Source of the DNA: Roseomonas sp. KE2513
GTDB lineage: Bacteria > Pseudomonadota > Alphaproteobacteria > Acetobacterales > Acetobacteraceae
DNA length: 64,000 nucleotides
NCBI RefSeq assembly: GCF_016107305.1
Contig: NZ_RCVR01000001.1
Coordinates: 186,001 to 250,000 of the forward strand
Direction: 5' to 3'
Within the stretch, counting starts at the first letter, position 1. The number at the start of each line of letters is the position of its first letter. Made by a program: the position numbers and the translations under genes. The notes below the pieces were generated by a model that saw only the letters and a list, made by a program, of their open reading frames with translations, ran no database searches and was not told the DNA's origin. This document shows, one piece after another, positions 27,146 to 36,112 of this stretch.

Positions 27146-27769
27146 CTACGGAGTGGCCGGCCCCGGATAGGCCAGCGCGATGCGCACCATCTCCGCAACC
27201 GAGCCTGTGCCGAGCTTCGCGCCAAGATTGGCCCGATGGGTTTCCACGGTGCGCGGGGAGAGTTCAAGCGCGCGCGCAATCTCCTTGGTGCTCCATCCGG
27301 CGGCAACCATGTCGAGAACCTCCCGCTCGCGCGGCGTCACCTGCCGCAATCTCACCTGCATCTCGTCGTCGCCCCCCCCGCCCGGGCGCTCCGCCTGAAG
27401 CCGCGCAAGACCAGCCTCCACGGCCTCGATCAGGGCCTGCTCGTCAACGGGCTTGGTCAGGAAATCCACGGCACCGCTGCGAAACGCGCGCCGGCAGGCG
27501 CTGATATCACCATGGCCGGTGATCACCACGGTCGGCAGCCGGTCTCCCTCGGCCGCCAGCCGCTCCAGGAGCTGCAAGCCGGACAGGCCCGGCATCCGCA
27601 CATCGGCGACAAGGCATCCCAGGGCGCTCCTGTCGGGCCGCCCGAGGAAGGCAAGCGCGCTCGCATAGGTCTCGACCGTGAAGCCGGCCGTGCGCAGCAG
27701 CAGCCCGAGCGCATCGCGCACGTCGTCATCGTCGTCGACCAGAAACACGCGCCGCATCGGCTTCGTCAT
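27146..27769 (-). CDS. FixJ-family response regulator
   Basis: 207 aa DNA-binding response regulator. The receiver domain (about 6-120) has the acidic pair VDDDDDVRD, phospho-acceptor D56 (VADVRMPG), Thr in VITGHGD and Lys in FLTKPVD. The C-terminal LuxR-type HTH (about 140-195) reads TPREREVLDMVAAGWSTKEIARALELSPRTVETHRANLGAKLG. It starts 10 bp after the stop of the sensor-kinase gene, so the two form one operon and a cognate pair. Confidence 0.92.
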   Translation of the reverse strand: MTKPMRRVFLVDDDDDVRDALGLLLRTAGFTVETYASALAFLGRPDRSALGCLVADVRMPGLSGLQLLERLAAEGDRLPTVVITGHGDISACRRAFRSGAVDFLTKPVDEQALIEAVEAGLARLQAERPGGGGDDEMQVRLRQVTPREREVLDMVAAGWSTKEIARALELSPRTVETHRANLGAKLGTGSVAEMVRIALAYPGPATP

Positions 27770-27779
27770 CCTCTTCTCG

Positions 27780-29411
27780 TCACGCCACGACCTCGGCGGG
27801 CTGCGCGATCAACGGCAGCCGAACGGTCAGCGTCGTGCCAGCGCCGGGCAGGCTTTCCGCCGCGATACGCCCGCCCGCGGCTTCCACCAGCCTTTCGCAG
27901 AGCGGTAGGCCGAGCCCCATGCCATCGGGCCTCGTCGTAAAGAACGGCTCAAACACGCGCGGCAGGTGCTCGGGCGCGATGCCCTTCCCTCCATCCACGA
28001 CGCGGATCACCGCCTCCTGGCCCTCGGTAGAGGTCGAGACGCGGATCACCCGACGCTCCTCCGGCAGATCCCGCACGGCATCGGCGGCGTTGCGGACCAG
28101 ATTATGCACGACCTGCTCGATGGAAATCGGATCGGCGAGGCACCAGGGCTCCGCCAGGCTGAGTTCCAGAACAAGGGAGATGCCCCGCTCATCCAGATCG
28201 CGCCGAATGAGTTCCGCAACACCCTGCGCGCAGGCATTGACCATCATCGGCCGTGCCTGCGGCTCCCGGCGCGACACATAGGCGCTCAGGCGGGAAAGGA
28301 TGGCGCCGGCGCGCTTGGCATGACGCACATTGGCCTCCAGCACCCCCGTTACCGCCTCGGGCGTCTCCGGCGCGGCACGGGCCAACCGCAGCCCGGCCTG
28401 GCTCTGGCTCAGCACGGCCGTGAGCGGCTGCGCCAGTTCATGCGCGATGCCCGAAGCCATCTCGCCCACGGCGTTCACGCGCATGGCATGGGCGAGCCTC
28501 ACCTCATGCTCGCCCAACTGGGCACGCTGCACCGCCTCACGCGCCAGACGCCGCGCTCGCAGGACGAGCACGGCAACCCCAACCGCCGCCGTGCCACCCA
28601 GCCCCACCAGGAGAAGCGACGCAGGCGAGAGGAGCTCGGCCAGGGACGGCGTACGGGTAACGCGCAGCACCAGCGGCTGCGAGCGGCTGCCGAGCGGCTT
28701 CTCGAAGACGAATGGGGGCAAGCCCGAAGCCTTCGCCACCCCCGCCTGCCCCTCGAAACAGGGGCGGCCCTGCGGATCCCGGAGGGTCAGCGCGGTCCCC
28801 TCGGCAAAGGGCGCCTCCGGTTCGACCAGGCGCGCCGCATCCACCCGCATCGTCAGCGCATCCGCCCCGGCCGCTGGAGGGAGCCGCTTCACGAGGGTAT
28901 AATGTCCCCTCTCCCCACATTCGGGCGTGACCAGGCCAGACTGGCCCGGAGCGAGCGGCCGCACCGCATCGGCGACCGTGCCGGGAACGAGGTTGCCCGA
29001 AAGGGCCTCCTGCGTGGAGAAGAGGTGGCGGGGCACGTCGGCGAAGGCGATGGCCCCGACTGCCGTGATGCGGGGGTAGAACCGTTGAACCGCTTCGGCG
29101 ACCGCGCGCGCGACCTGAAGGGGGGCGTCAGGGGAAACCAGCACGGCCGAGAAGCTGGTCAGGAAGGCGTCGTGCTGATCGGCCCGCTGGGACACCACGC
29201 GGTGCAGCGTCCGGGCCTCCGCCTCGAAGCTACTGGAGAGCTGCGAGTAGGAAGCCGTTGCCGTGAACGCCAGTCCTGCAGCGAGGACGGTCAGCCAGGA
29301 CGCAAGCAGACGACCAACGGCGCCGCGACCTGCACCTGCCTGGCGTGGCCGCGATGCCTTCCTTCCAAGCCGCCTGTCCGGGAAGGTCTGCGGATGGGCG
29401 GCGTCATTCAC
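27780..29411 (-). CDS. Membrane sensor histidine kinase (DctB/FixL-type output)
   Basis: 543 aa, GTG start at 29411. TM1 (about 34-56) and TM2 (about 262-284) enclose a periplasmic sensor of roughly 200 residues resembling CHASE-type domains (YPRITAVGAIAFADVP). The transmitter has phospho-acceptor H324 in SGIAHELAQPLTAV, N box VHNLVRNAADAV, G1 VVDGGKGI, F box FEPFFTTRPDGMGLGL. Paired with the FixJ-type regulator 10 bp downstream. The ligand is unknown; the exported HbpS-like protein two genes on is a candidate partner. Confidence 0.9.
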   Translation of the reverse strand: MNDAAHPQTFPDRRLGRKASRPRQAGAGRGAVGRLLASWLTVLAAGLAFTATASYSQLSSSFEAEARTLHRVVSQRADQHDAFLTSFSAVLVSPDAPLQVARAVAEAVQRFYPRITAVGAIAFADVPRHLFSTQEALSGNLVPGTVADAVRPLAPGQSGLVTPECGERGHYTLVKRLPPAAGADALTMRVDAARLVEPEAPFAEGTALTLRDPQGRPCFEGQAGVAKASGLPPFVFEKPLGSRSQPLVLRVTRTPSLAELLSPASLLLVGLGGTAAVGVAVLVLRARRLAREAVQRAQLGEHEVRLAHAMRVNAVGEMASGIAHELAQPLTAVLSQSQAGLRLARAAPETPEAVTGVLEANVRHAKRAGAILSRLSAYVSRREPQARPMMVNACAQGVAELIRRDLDERGISLVLELSLAEPWCLADPISIEQVVHNLVRNAADAVRDLPEERRVIRVSTSTEGQEAVIRVVDGGKGIAPEHLPRVFEPFFTTRPDGMGLGLPLCERLVEAAGGRIAAESLPGAGTTLTVRLPLIAQPAEVVA

Positions 29412-29666
29412 AGGAGCGTTCCATCATATGCCATCGGCAGGCGGCTGCTGCGTGAAGAACAATAGCGCCAAACGGCCAGGACCACGTGACCACGATCCCT
29501 GCATCCGGAGCAAGTTCCAGCCCAGCGACGAGGGTGCTCGCGAGAGCAGCCCGGAGGCGGAGCGGCCGACCGGGTTTGCCTGGCCTGGTTTATCGGGTTC
29601 GCTGGGTCTCGGATTGGCAGCGCGGAGCAGGACCGCGTTCAGCAACTGGTCCTGCCAGACCCAGCA

Positions 29667-30617
29667 TCACTTGGAGACGGGCCCGAGAAACAGCCAGCGG
29701 TTGATGAATGACAACCAGACCTTGCGGCGCTGCAGCCAGTCCTGACCGAGGATCATCTGCTCCTCTGAACCTCCCAGGCCCGGAGTGACGACGACGAGCT
29801 GGTCGCGCAGCACCTCATCCCCAACGGCGATCTCGTCGAGACGATACTCGCGCCCTGCGCGTCCGGCCGGATCGGAGCCGAAGGAACGCGTCCGACGCCC
29901 AGTTGCATTTCCCAGCGCTAGGCGGCTCGCGAGCGCCTCCGTCATGCTGGTGGCATTATCGCCTGACTGGATCCTTGCACTCACAGGTTGGCCATTCACC
30001 CGGACAGTGATCACCGGCACCCCGAGGCCGCGGAGCTCTACCGGTGCGCTCGCTGCGGGTGCCCAAGGCGGGGCGCCAGGGCGGCAGTTCAGGGGCCGGT
30101 GAAACGCGATGCGGTGGGCAGGTAGATCAATCTCCAGTTCCGCCTCCCGCAGCAGGTCGGCGCCGAGAACACCGTCAAAGCCGGGCCGCCCACCGGCATG
30201 ACCGAAGAAGGGGCGCACCGCCAAGCTGCGCCCGGACCACTCATGGTCCAACGCCAGGATGCTCCTGCTGAGTACGTTCCGCTGGGTTACCGGCCCTCCA
30301 GGGCTCGGGTAGCTGGACTGCCGGCGCGGGTCCTCCGGTAATCCAAGCCGCTTGGCGACGTCGGGAAGAAGACTGGTCAGCCCGAGGCCGGTACTCACCT
30401 CAAGGACCACCGGCTTACCATTGATCTCGTCCGCCACATTCAGGCTTGAGCTACCCTGTAATGGGGCGGTCGCGCTTTCATCGAACACGCACTCCGGCTG
30501 TACCCGGCGCGTCGCGCCATCCGCCGGGGTCGAGCAAGCTCCCAGCAGAACCAAGTGACCGAGGACGGCCAGCCTGAGTGCCTGCTGGGGCACTTCGGTA
30601 CAGCGCCTCATGCGCAT
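29667..30617 (-). CDS. Lipoprotein with two retropepsin-like modules lacking catalytic Asp
   Basis: 316 aa from the ATG at 30617 (a GTG 12 bases earlier and an ATG 6 bases later are alternatives). Lipobox LGAC at about residue 28. Two aspartyl-protease-like modules: the first has the flap-side end FDGVLGADLL, the second MILGQDWL, both typical. But where D-T/S-G is expected there is VSTG (75-77) and IQSG (217-219), so the catalytic Asp is lost in both. A pseudo-protease, perhaps binding rather than cutting. It is the distal gene of a four-gene lipoprotein cluster. Confidence 0.72.
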   Translation of the reverse strand: MRMRRCTEVPQQALRLAVLGHLVLLGACSTPADGATRRVQPECVFDESATAPLQGSSSLNVADEINGKPVVLEVSTGLGLTSLLPDVAKRLGLPEDPRRQSSYPSPGGPVTQRNVLSRSILALDHEWSGRSLAVRPFFGHAGGRPGFDGVLGADLLREAELEIDLPAHRIAFHRPLNCRPGAPPWAPAASAPVELRGLGVPVITVRVNGQPVSARIQSGDNATSMTEALASRLALGNATGRRTRSFGSDPAGRAGREYRLDEIAVGDEVLRDQLVVVTPGLGGSEEQMILGQDWLQRRKVWLSFINRWLFLGPVSK

Positions 30618-30652
30618 CCCGACTGGCACCCTGACCGCGATGAACGATGCAC

Positions 30653-31105
30653 TCAGGAAGAGGCGCCGGCAGGCACTCCCAAAGCGGGCAGTCCTAGAGC
30701 TTCGCCGAGCGGAGCAAAGAGGTTGACCTCGTAGTACTCGGCCGCATCCACCTGCTGGTCCTTCGCGTCCCAGCGGGCATAGCTGTCGGCTGTGACACGG
30801 ATACGACCCTCACCCGCGGGTTGCTGCTGGACGACAAGGCGAGTGGCCGAACCGCGCGTGGCGGTGACCCGACCACGAGCCCGGTCAACCTCAGCGATGC
30901 GGTACCCGCGGTCCTGCAAGGTCGACACGATGCCGCGCATGACCCGGGTGGCGTCGGAGGTGTCGAAAAGCCGGTTCTGCATGCCGCTGACGTCAGCAGT
31001 ACTGCGCTCGACGGGAAGCGCCGCCCTTTCCGCCGGTGGCATGACGCACGCTGTACCGGCCAGTGCGAGGAGAAGCGTGGCGTTTCGGAGGATTGTCCGG
31101 CTCAT
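30653..31105 (-). CDS. Lipoprotein of unknown function
   Basis: 150 aa; lipobox AGTAC with Cys20. The mature domain begins NRLFDTSDATRVMRGIVSTLQDRGYRIAEVDRARGRVTATR, a helix-plus-strand pattern seen in small envelope lipoproteins that are usually encoded in groups. Its ATG overlaps the stop of the upstream lipoprotein gene (ATGA). No named family recognised with certainty. Confidence 0.75.
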   Translation of the reverse strand: MSRTILRNATLLLALAGTACVMPPAERAALPVERSTADVSGMQNRLFDTSDATRVMRGIVSTLQDRGYRIAEVDRARGRVTATRGSATRLVVQQQPAGEGRIRVTADSYARWDAKDQQVDAAEYYEVNLFAPLGEALGLPALGVPAGASS

Positions 31106-31662
31106 GTGCGTCCTCCGTTGAGGGCTGGTTGGGCAGCGAGCCGTGCCGCGACGCGGTCGAAGAAGCTGCTGTACGCAGAGTTTGTGCCGGATATCATCAC
31201 GAGCTCACTGCCGCTGGTGTGCTGCTCCCGGCCCTCCACGGTGAGGCGGAGACGTGTTCCGCCGCCTGGCAGCGGTGTGGAGACAATCGTGTAGCGCCGG
31301 TCCGTGCGAGCCACGACAGGTCCGGCACTTGCCGGTCCGAGGAGAACGGCGAGCGCAATTCCGGCGGCAACCTGCCCTGCCATCTGCCCATCGCTCATCT
31401 CACGACGGTTAAGCCCCCCCACGACCCCGATCGCCTGCTCCTCCACGACGATCTGGCAGCCATCTTCCTGGGCCACCTGGCCCGCCGCAGTCAGGACAGC
31501 AGCCTCGTTGTGCGCGTACGTGCGGGTCTCCCGCTCGCGACGTTCGACGAGCTCCCTCGCGGACGGGTTGCCTCGCATGGCGATGCCGTTTGCTCCGCCA
31601 CAGCCGGAGAGGGAGATTACCAATGCGGTGCACATGGCGATCCGCGGCAAGAGAGTGAGCAC
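31102..31662 (-). CDS. Lipoprotein with hydrophobic Gly/Ala segment
   Basis: 186 aa from the GTG at 31662, chosen because AAGGA lies about nine bases upstream and the start gives a good signal with lipobox LSGC. The mature protein has a charged helical part (ARELVERRERETRTYAHNE), a Gly/Ala-rich hydrophobic stretch (QVAAGIALAVLLGPASAG) and a beta-rich end with a conserved-looking GGGTRLRLTVEGREQ. Coupled by ATGA to the next lipoprotein gene. Function unknown. Confidence 0.7.
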   Translation of the reverse strand: MLTLLPRIAMCTALVISLSGCGGANGIAMRGNPSARELVERRERETRTYAHNEAAVLTAAGQVAQEDGCQIVVEEQAIGVVGGLNRREMSDGQMAGQVAAGIALAVLLGPASAGPVVARTDRRYTIVSTPLPGGGTRLRLTVEGREQHTSGSELVMISGTNSAYSSFFDRVAARLAAQPALNGGRT

Positions 31663-31709
31663 AAGCGGTTTCCTTAAGAGCGGTTCAGCTTGGCCATCGA
31701 CGGCGGCAC

Positions 31710-32036
31710 TCACCGTGCGCCGCACCGAAAGGCGTCAGCCTTTGCAGTACCGACGAGCAGGTTGGTGTAGACGATGGTATCGGCGCCGAGATCCGCCGCC
31801 CTGTTGCGCAGCGTGTTCGGCGCGTCGGTCGGCAGCATGTAAGGCGGGTGAGCCTCGACCTGCCCCAGACGCTGGCAGGCCGCGGTGTTCCCAGCCTCGA
31901 CGGAGGTGAGCCGGGCGCCGGCCTCGGTGACGCTCGTGAAGCCGCTTCCGCTGCTCCCGGTAAGGGGCATGCTGATGCATCCCCCAAGAGGAAAGGTGAG
32001 CGCAGCGATCGCGGTGAGCAAGAGAAGTCGAACCAT
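31710..32036 (-). CDS. DUF4156-like lipoprotein
   Basis: 108 aa from the ATG at 32036; lipobox LGGC. The mature part (AACQRLGQVEAHPPYM ... TLRNRAADLGADTIVYTN) follows the DUF4156 outer-membrane lipoprotein pattern: Cys-x-x-LG-x-V, then LRN-x-AA-x-LGA-x. First gene of the lipoprotein cluster, with 47 bp to the next. Conserved in many proteobacteria, function unknown. Confidence 0.72.
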   Translation of the reverse strand: MVRLLLLTAIAALTFPLGGCISMPLTGSSGSGFTSVTEAGARLTSVEAGNTAACQRLGQVEAHPPYMLPTDAPNTLRNRAADLGADTIVYTNLLVGTAKADAFRCGAR

Positions 32037-32177
32037 ACCCGGCCTGTTTTCACGAAAACGCGAGCACTTGGATAGCATGATCATTTGACCTGGGGAATGG
32101 CTTGGAGTGGAAATGGTGCCCCGCTCATAACGTTGCTGCTGCAGGCCTCATGCAGCCGGGAGAACCTGCTGCAGGAT

Positions 32178-32472
32178 CTGGTCAATACCGCGATGATCTT
32201 GCTCCAGTCCGCGATTTCTGCGGCGGCTGGTACGGCCCTTCACATGGCGGCTCAGCGTCGAGCGGATCGCCTGCAGGATAGGGCGCTGACTGCTCGCGGT
32301 GACCCGCTCGGACGTCATGCGCTTGACCGACTTACCCTAACCTAAGAACCCGCATGTCTCGGTGTTCGCTGAGCATGGCCCTGACCAGGTTACCGCGGCG
32401 GCCGATGGCTCGTTGGAGAATGCACCAACGTCCGCGGACCTTCAGATATCTGTCGTCCAAGGGCCAGGAACG
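32178..32472 (-). pseudogene. 5'/middle part of a split, decayed IS6-type transposase gene
   Basis: Two minus-strand frames carry IS6-family transposase blocks. From 32472 to 32353: SWPLDDRYLKVRGRW then GNLVRAMLSEHRDM, covering the first catalytic Asp region. From 32318 to 32178, in another frame: ILQAIRSTLSRHVKGRTS then RNRGLEQDHRGIDQ, covering the catalytic Glu region. About 34 bases between them are degenerate, shorter than expected. Homology stops after HRGIDQ, exactly where the 21.6-kb fragment takes up. The N-terminal DNA-binding part is not recognisable. Confidence 0.6.
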
Positions 32473-32669
32473 CCGTCCAGCCCCTCCCTGGCGCGAGGGC
32501 TGACAGAACCCTCGGCAGCGTCAAGGAAGGACCGACAAGGCCACTTCCGGGTCAGCGGGCGAGGCTCAACCAGGCGGCCACCCGGAAGTAGGTCAGGAGG
32601 CATCCAGACAGAGCCCTCTTCCGGTAACGCAGACCTGTGGATGCTGACCCGCCGAGAAGCGGAACCGCC
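32473..32669. other. Non-coding remainder upstream of the transposase remnant
   Basis: About 200 bases between the recognisable transposase homology and the end of the chemoreceptor gene. It should contain the transposase N-terminus and IS end if the element were complete, but no clear match or terminal inverted repeat was found by eye. Confidence 0.3.
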
Positions 32670-34703
32670 TCAGGCAGCCTTGCCCGAGCGGTTCACCAGG
32701 CCTTCCATGGTGCGGGTGACGAGTGCCTGTGTCGGCACGTCTTGCCGGAAGGCAACGTCCAGCACCCCTCCTCGCGAGTTGACGATGCGCGCCCAGGCAA
32801 AGTCGCTCTCCCCGGGAAGACCGACCAGGACCTCAGCACCGACATCGCAGGGCCAGTCGCAGGCGAGCGAGGCCCCGCCGAGCGAGATGTCCCGCAGGAT
32901 CGCTGAGCCGGTGCCGTAGGTCGCGCACTTTAGCCTTGCCGGCGCACCAGCAGCGGGGATGCGCTCGTACCTGCCGCGGCCATCGCCCTCCTGGACGGCA
33001 CGCATGGCGTTGAGGAAGTGGTCCACGTCCTGGCGAAGCCCGTCGGACTGCCCGGCCACCTGATCGGCCGCCTCAAGAACCCTGCCGCTGATTGTGCCGG
33101 ACTGCTCGGCCGTCGCGCACACATCGCGCATGGCATGGGTGGCACTGTCCGTCACCTTGGAGACAGCCTGCACCTGGATTGCGATCTCCCGCGTGGCTGC
33201 GCCCTGCTGCTCGACCGCGGCGGCGATGGCGCCCGCAATCTCGCTCACCTGATCGATGGCCGCAGCGACACCGCGGACTGCCTCCACCGCCTCGCCGGTT
33301 GCGGACTGGATCGCACTCACCTGAGCGCCAATGCGGCTGGTTGCCTGCGCCGTCTGGTTGGCGAGTTGCTTAACTTCCGCCGCCACGACCGCGAAGCCCT
33401 TGCCGGCGTCCCCGGCACGCGCCGCCTCGATGGTCGCGTTCAGCGCCAGCAGGTTGGTCTGCCCGGCGATGTCCGAGATCAGCCGCACCACCTCGCTGAT
33501 CTGGCCGGCCGCGTCGCTCAAGCCGGCGACCGTCGTGTCGGTGCTCTTCGCCTGCACCACCGCATCCTGAGCCGCAGTTGCGGCCTGGCCCACCTGACGG
33601 GAGATCTCGCTCACGCTGGCGGTCAGCTGCTCCGTGGCCGCCGCCACGGTCGCAAGGCTCTGCGAGGAGGCATTCGCATCGGAGACGGTACTCTCCATTT
33701 CCACCATGGTCTTCTCGGCGGCCTCGGCCATGCCGGCGGCGGCAGAGCGCATGCCATCGGCCGAACCGGTCAGCTTGACGAGGACGCCCGAGACTGTGGT
33801 GCCGAAGTCCGTGGTCAGCCGCTCCATGGCCTCGCCTCGGCGGTCCTTCGCCGCCCGCTCCGCCGCGGCCTCCTTCTCGGCCTGACGCGCCCGCAGAGCC
33901 CCGTCCCGGAGCACCTCGATAGCACGCCCGATCTGGCCGAGCTGGTCGGTACGATCAGCGCAGGGGGCGGGCTGGTCGAGCTTGCCGGCCGCGATGTCCC
34001 GAACGCTGGCAGCGAGCCCGCTGAGGGGGCGCATGGAGGAACGGAGCGCCAGCCAGCGCACGGTCCCGACGACAAGGATCACCAGCAGTCCGGCCAGCAG
34101 CCCCTCACGTACCATCCTCGTCACTGCACCCTGAAGGTTGGTCAGGGGCACACCCACGAAGAGGATGCCCGCGGGCTGGCCGGCCACATCCTTGATGGGT
34201 TCGTAGATCGTCAGGTACGGGGCGCCCAGGATCTCCGCCGTGCCCTGGTACGTCTCACCCCGGCCGATTACCGCCTCCCGCGCGGGCCCGGCGCCAAGCC
34301 TGGTGCCGACCGCCCTCCGGCCGTCCGGCCCGCGGACGTTGGTCGCGACCCGTGTGTCACCGGCAAAGATCGTGGCGACGCCGCCCGTCATGCGGCCGAT
34401 CTTGTCCACGAGGTCGTCTCGCCCGCTGAGCGGCTGACCTCCGAGGAAGAGCTTGCCGTCTGCAGCCAGGCGCCAGTCGCTGCCCATCGCACTCAACTCG
34501 TTGCGCATCACCGCCAGGTTGGTGTGCAGGGCGCCCTGGACCGCCTGCATTTGTGCGTCATAGGCCACCCGCAGGGTCCAGGCCTGCACCGCCACCACCG
34601 CCACCACTACGGCCAACAACGACGTCACCAGCAGGCGCGGCACGATGCCGACGCGACGCGTGTAATCACGAGCCTTTCCGAGGCTCTGTGCCAGGTAGCG
34701 CAT
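32670..34703 (-). CDS. Methyl-accepting chemotaxis protein with C-terminal PilZ domain
   Basis: 677 aa from the ATG at 34703. TM1 (about 22-42), a single-Cache periplasmic domain (45-195; [20 protein letters not shown]), TM2 (201-220), HAMP (221-275) and a cytoplasmic signalling helix pair with tip [24 protein letters not shown]... (407-450). After residue about 578 a PilZ-like domain follows: RYERIPA, then DISLGG (605-610), fitting DxSxxG, but the RxxxR arm is degenerate. It would link ligand sensing, chemotaxis and perhaps c-di-GMP. No che genes nearby. Confidence 0.9.
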   Translation of the reverse strand: MRYLAQSLGKARDYTRRVGIVPRLLVTSLLAVVVAVVAVQAWTLRVAYDAQMQAVQGALHTNLAVMRNELSAMGSDWRLAADGKLFLGGQPLSGRDDLVDKIGRMTGGVATIFAGDTRVATNVRGPDGRRAVGTRLGAGPAREAVIGRGETYQGTAEILGAPYLTIYEPIKDVAGQPAGILFVGVPLTNLQGAVTRMVREGLLAGLLVILVVGTVRWLALRSSMRPLSGLAASVRDIAAGKLDQPAPCADRTDQLGQIGRAIEVLRDGALRARQAEKEAAAERAAKDRRGEAMERLTTDFGTTVSGVLVKLTGSADGMRSAAAGMAEAAEKTMVEMESTVSDANASSQSLATVAAATEQLTASVSEISRQVGQAATAAQDAVVQAKSTDTTVAGLSDAAGQISEVVRLISDIAGQTNLLALNATIEAARAGDAGKGFAVVAAEVKQLANQTAQATSRIGAQVSAIQSATGEAVEAVRGVAAAIDQVSEIAGAIAAAVEQQGAATREIAIQVQAVSKVTDSATHAMRDVCATAEQSGTISGRVLEAADQVAGQSDGLRQDVDHFLNAMRAVQEGDGRGRYERIPAAGAPARLKCATYGTGSAILRDISLGGASLACDWPCDVGAEVLVGLPGESDFAWARIVNSRGGVLDVAFRQDVPTQALVTRTMEGLVNRSGKAA

Positions 34704-35036
34704 GCAGGAAAGCCTTTGGCTGGATGAGCTGCAAAGCACCCCGGACGAGGGGGGAGCCAAGGGCATCAGCTTGTCATGCACGTTCTAAGAACAGCTTAAC
34801 ATGTTCAACCGTCGCCCTCGGGTAATTCCTGGCCTGACATCCGGCGGGTCCGGCTGACGGTCTGGGTGGATGAGGATCCCGAGAGGGCGACGGCCCGTCG
34901 TTCTCCAGGAGAGTGGCAACCGCCTCCTCCCCTTGGGCACGCCAATGAGGGCTCATACTGCGTGAGTATGCTCCGGAGGGCCGGCCTTGGGCCGGACTCC
35001 CTGCCTTTCTTGCGGCTTGTACCAGGTCGGACTGGA
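34704..35036. promoter_or_regulatory. Leader of the chemoreceptor gene with two palindromes
   Basis: No gene in about 330 bases. GTTC-TAA-GAAC (34782-34792) and AACATGTT (34798-34805) lie about 80-100 bases upstream of the chemoreceptor start, and TTGAAC on the minus strand could be a -35 box there. A GGCCGG/CCGGCC hairpin occurs near 34980-34995. Regulator binding is only suggested by symmetry. Confidence 0.3.
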
Positions 35037-35405
35037 CTATCCCCCCGCCCCGCTGAGCGCGGAACTCACCCGTTCGACGCGCCGGGCGTCTTTCGCCGAG
35101 ATCGCCAGGACGGCACAGGCTCCATCGAGGGTTGCAGCCAGGGAGGCCGTGAAATCAGGACCGCCCATCTCCCGGCGTGCGAGGTGATCCAGCAAGGTCG
35201 CGACACGCTCGCCCGCTCCAGTCCGCTCGACCGTGAAGACGCGCATGGTCCAGCCCTCCACCTTCGGGACGGCCGCCAGGGCAGCCCGCTTCAGCCCGGT
35301 CCGCACGTCGACACCGGGTGCCAGTCGGAAGGTTCGACCGGCATCGCGGACCACCTCCCGGTAGGAGCGGACACGAAGAGAGCGGGTCAGGGTGGGCTCG
35401 ATCAT
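35037..35405 (-). CDS. Hypothetical protein
   Basis: 122-aa open frame from an ATG at 35405. The product has a balanced composition (VRSYREVVRDAGRTFRLAPG, then LLDHLARREMGGPDFTASL), no signal peptide and no membrane segment. No family recognised and no strong Shine-Dalgarno. It may be a real small gene of the accessory block or a chance frame. Confidence 0.35.
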   Translation of the reverse strand: MIEPTLTRSLRVRSYREVVRDAGRTFRLAPGVDVRTGLKRAALAAVPKVEGWTMRVFTVERTGAGERVATLLDHLARREMGGPDFTASLAATLDGACAVLAISAKDARRVERVSSALSGAGG

Positions 35406-35684
35406 GCCGCCAGCTTGCCATGCCGGGTCACGCCACGGGAGTGGCGGCCCGTCCCCTGTACCTGGAAGCGGAGGCCGCTGGATCCCAGGCGTCGCGTTGC
35501 CAACAGACCATCGTCGGCCGCGAAACAGACATGACGCGGAACGCCGCGGTGCTCAGCGCCAGCACCCTCCATGCCGGCGTGCGCTACAACATCATCCAGG
35601 ACCGTGCGGAGATAAGCGGCGCACTCCGCACCTGCGACAAAGGGAACAGCGCGTGTAGGCACCTAGTCCAGCAGGTGCATTCCG

Positions 35685-36104
35685 CTACCGGCCTTGGCTC
35701 ATAAAGCTCAGCACCTCGCGGCCGAGCTGCTCGTCAGGCGTGTTGAAGGCGGCAACTTCCGAAAGGTGGTTATGGCCCATCAGGCGCAGGAAGCGAGGGC
35801 AGGCGCCGTCGCGCTCGCACAAGGCGGCCAGCAGCTCGGCGCCGCGCACGTCCAGGCCAGGATTGTCGTACTCGGCGATAACCAGAAATGTTGGCACCCT
35901 TGCGCCACCGCGAAGATGGGTGATCGGGGATCGATTGGAGTACTGCGCCGCGCCATCGCCGAAGTAGGCCTGCATGTTGCGACCATTCGGATCCGCCGGG
36001 TCGTATTCCAGGCGGTAGCGTCCGCTGATCAGCACGGCGCCGGCGACGCCGAGGCCCTCCGCAGGCTGCAGCGCTTTGTCGAAGACATAGCTCGCAACGC
36101 CTTC
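35685..36104 (-). pseudogene. 5'-truncated alpha/beta hydrolase gene
   Basis: The frame encodes the C-terminal half of a carboxylesterase-type alpha/beta hydrolase: [33 protein letters not shown] (likely catalytic Asp region) and MGHNHLSEVAAFNTPDEQLG (catalytic His). The N-terminal half with the oxyanion hole and nucleophilic Ser is absent; an in-frame TAA sits at 36105-36107, and sequence beyond it has another character. So the gene was cut at about 36.1 kb, probably when this region was rearranged. A GTG at 36035 could start a short product, but it would be inactive. Confidence 0.65.
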
Positions 36105-36112
36105 TTATCGCC

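Noticed and set aside
34974-35012. Intrinsic terminator near 35.0 kb
   Set aside because: A GGCCGG/CCGGCC hairpin exists, but no upstream gene on the plus strand needs it and there is no T-run on the minus strand.
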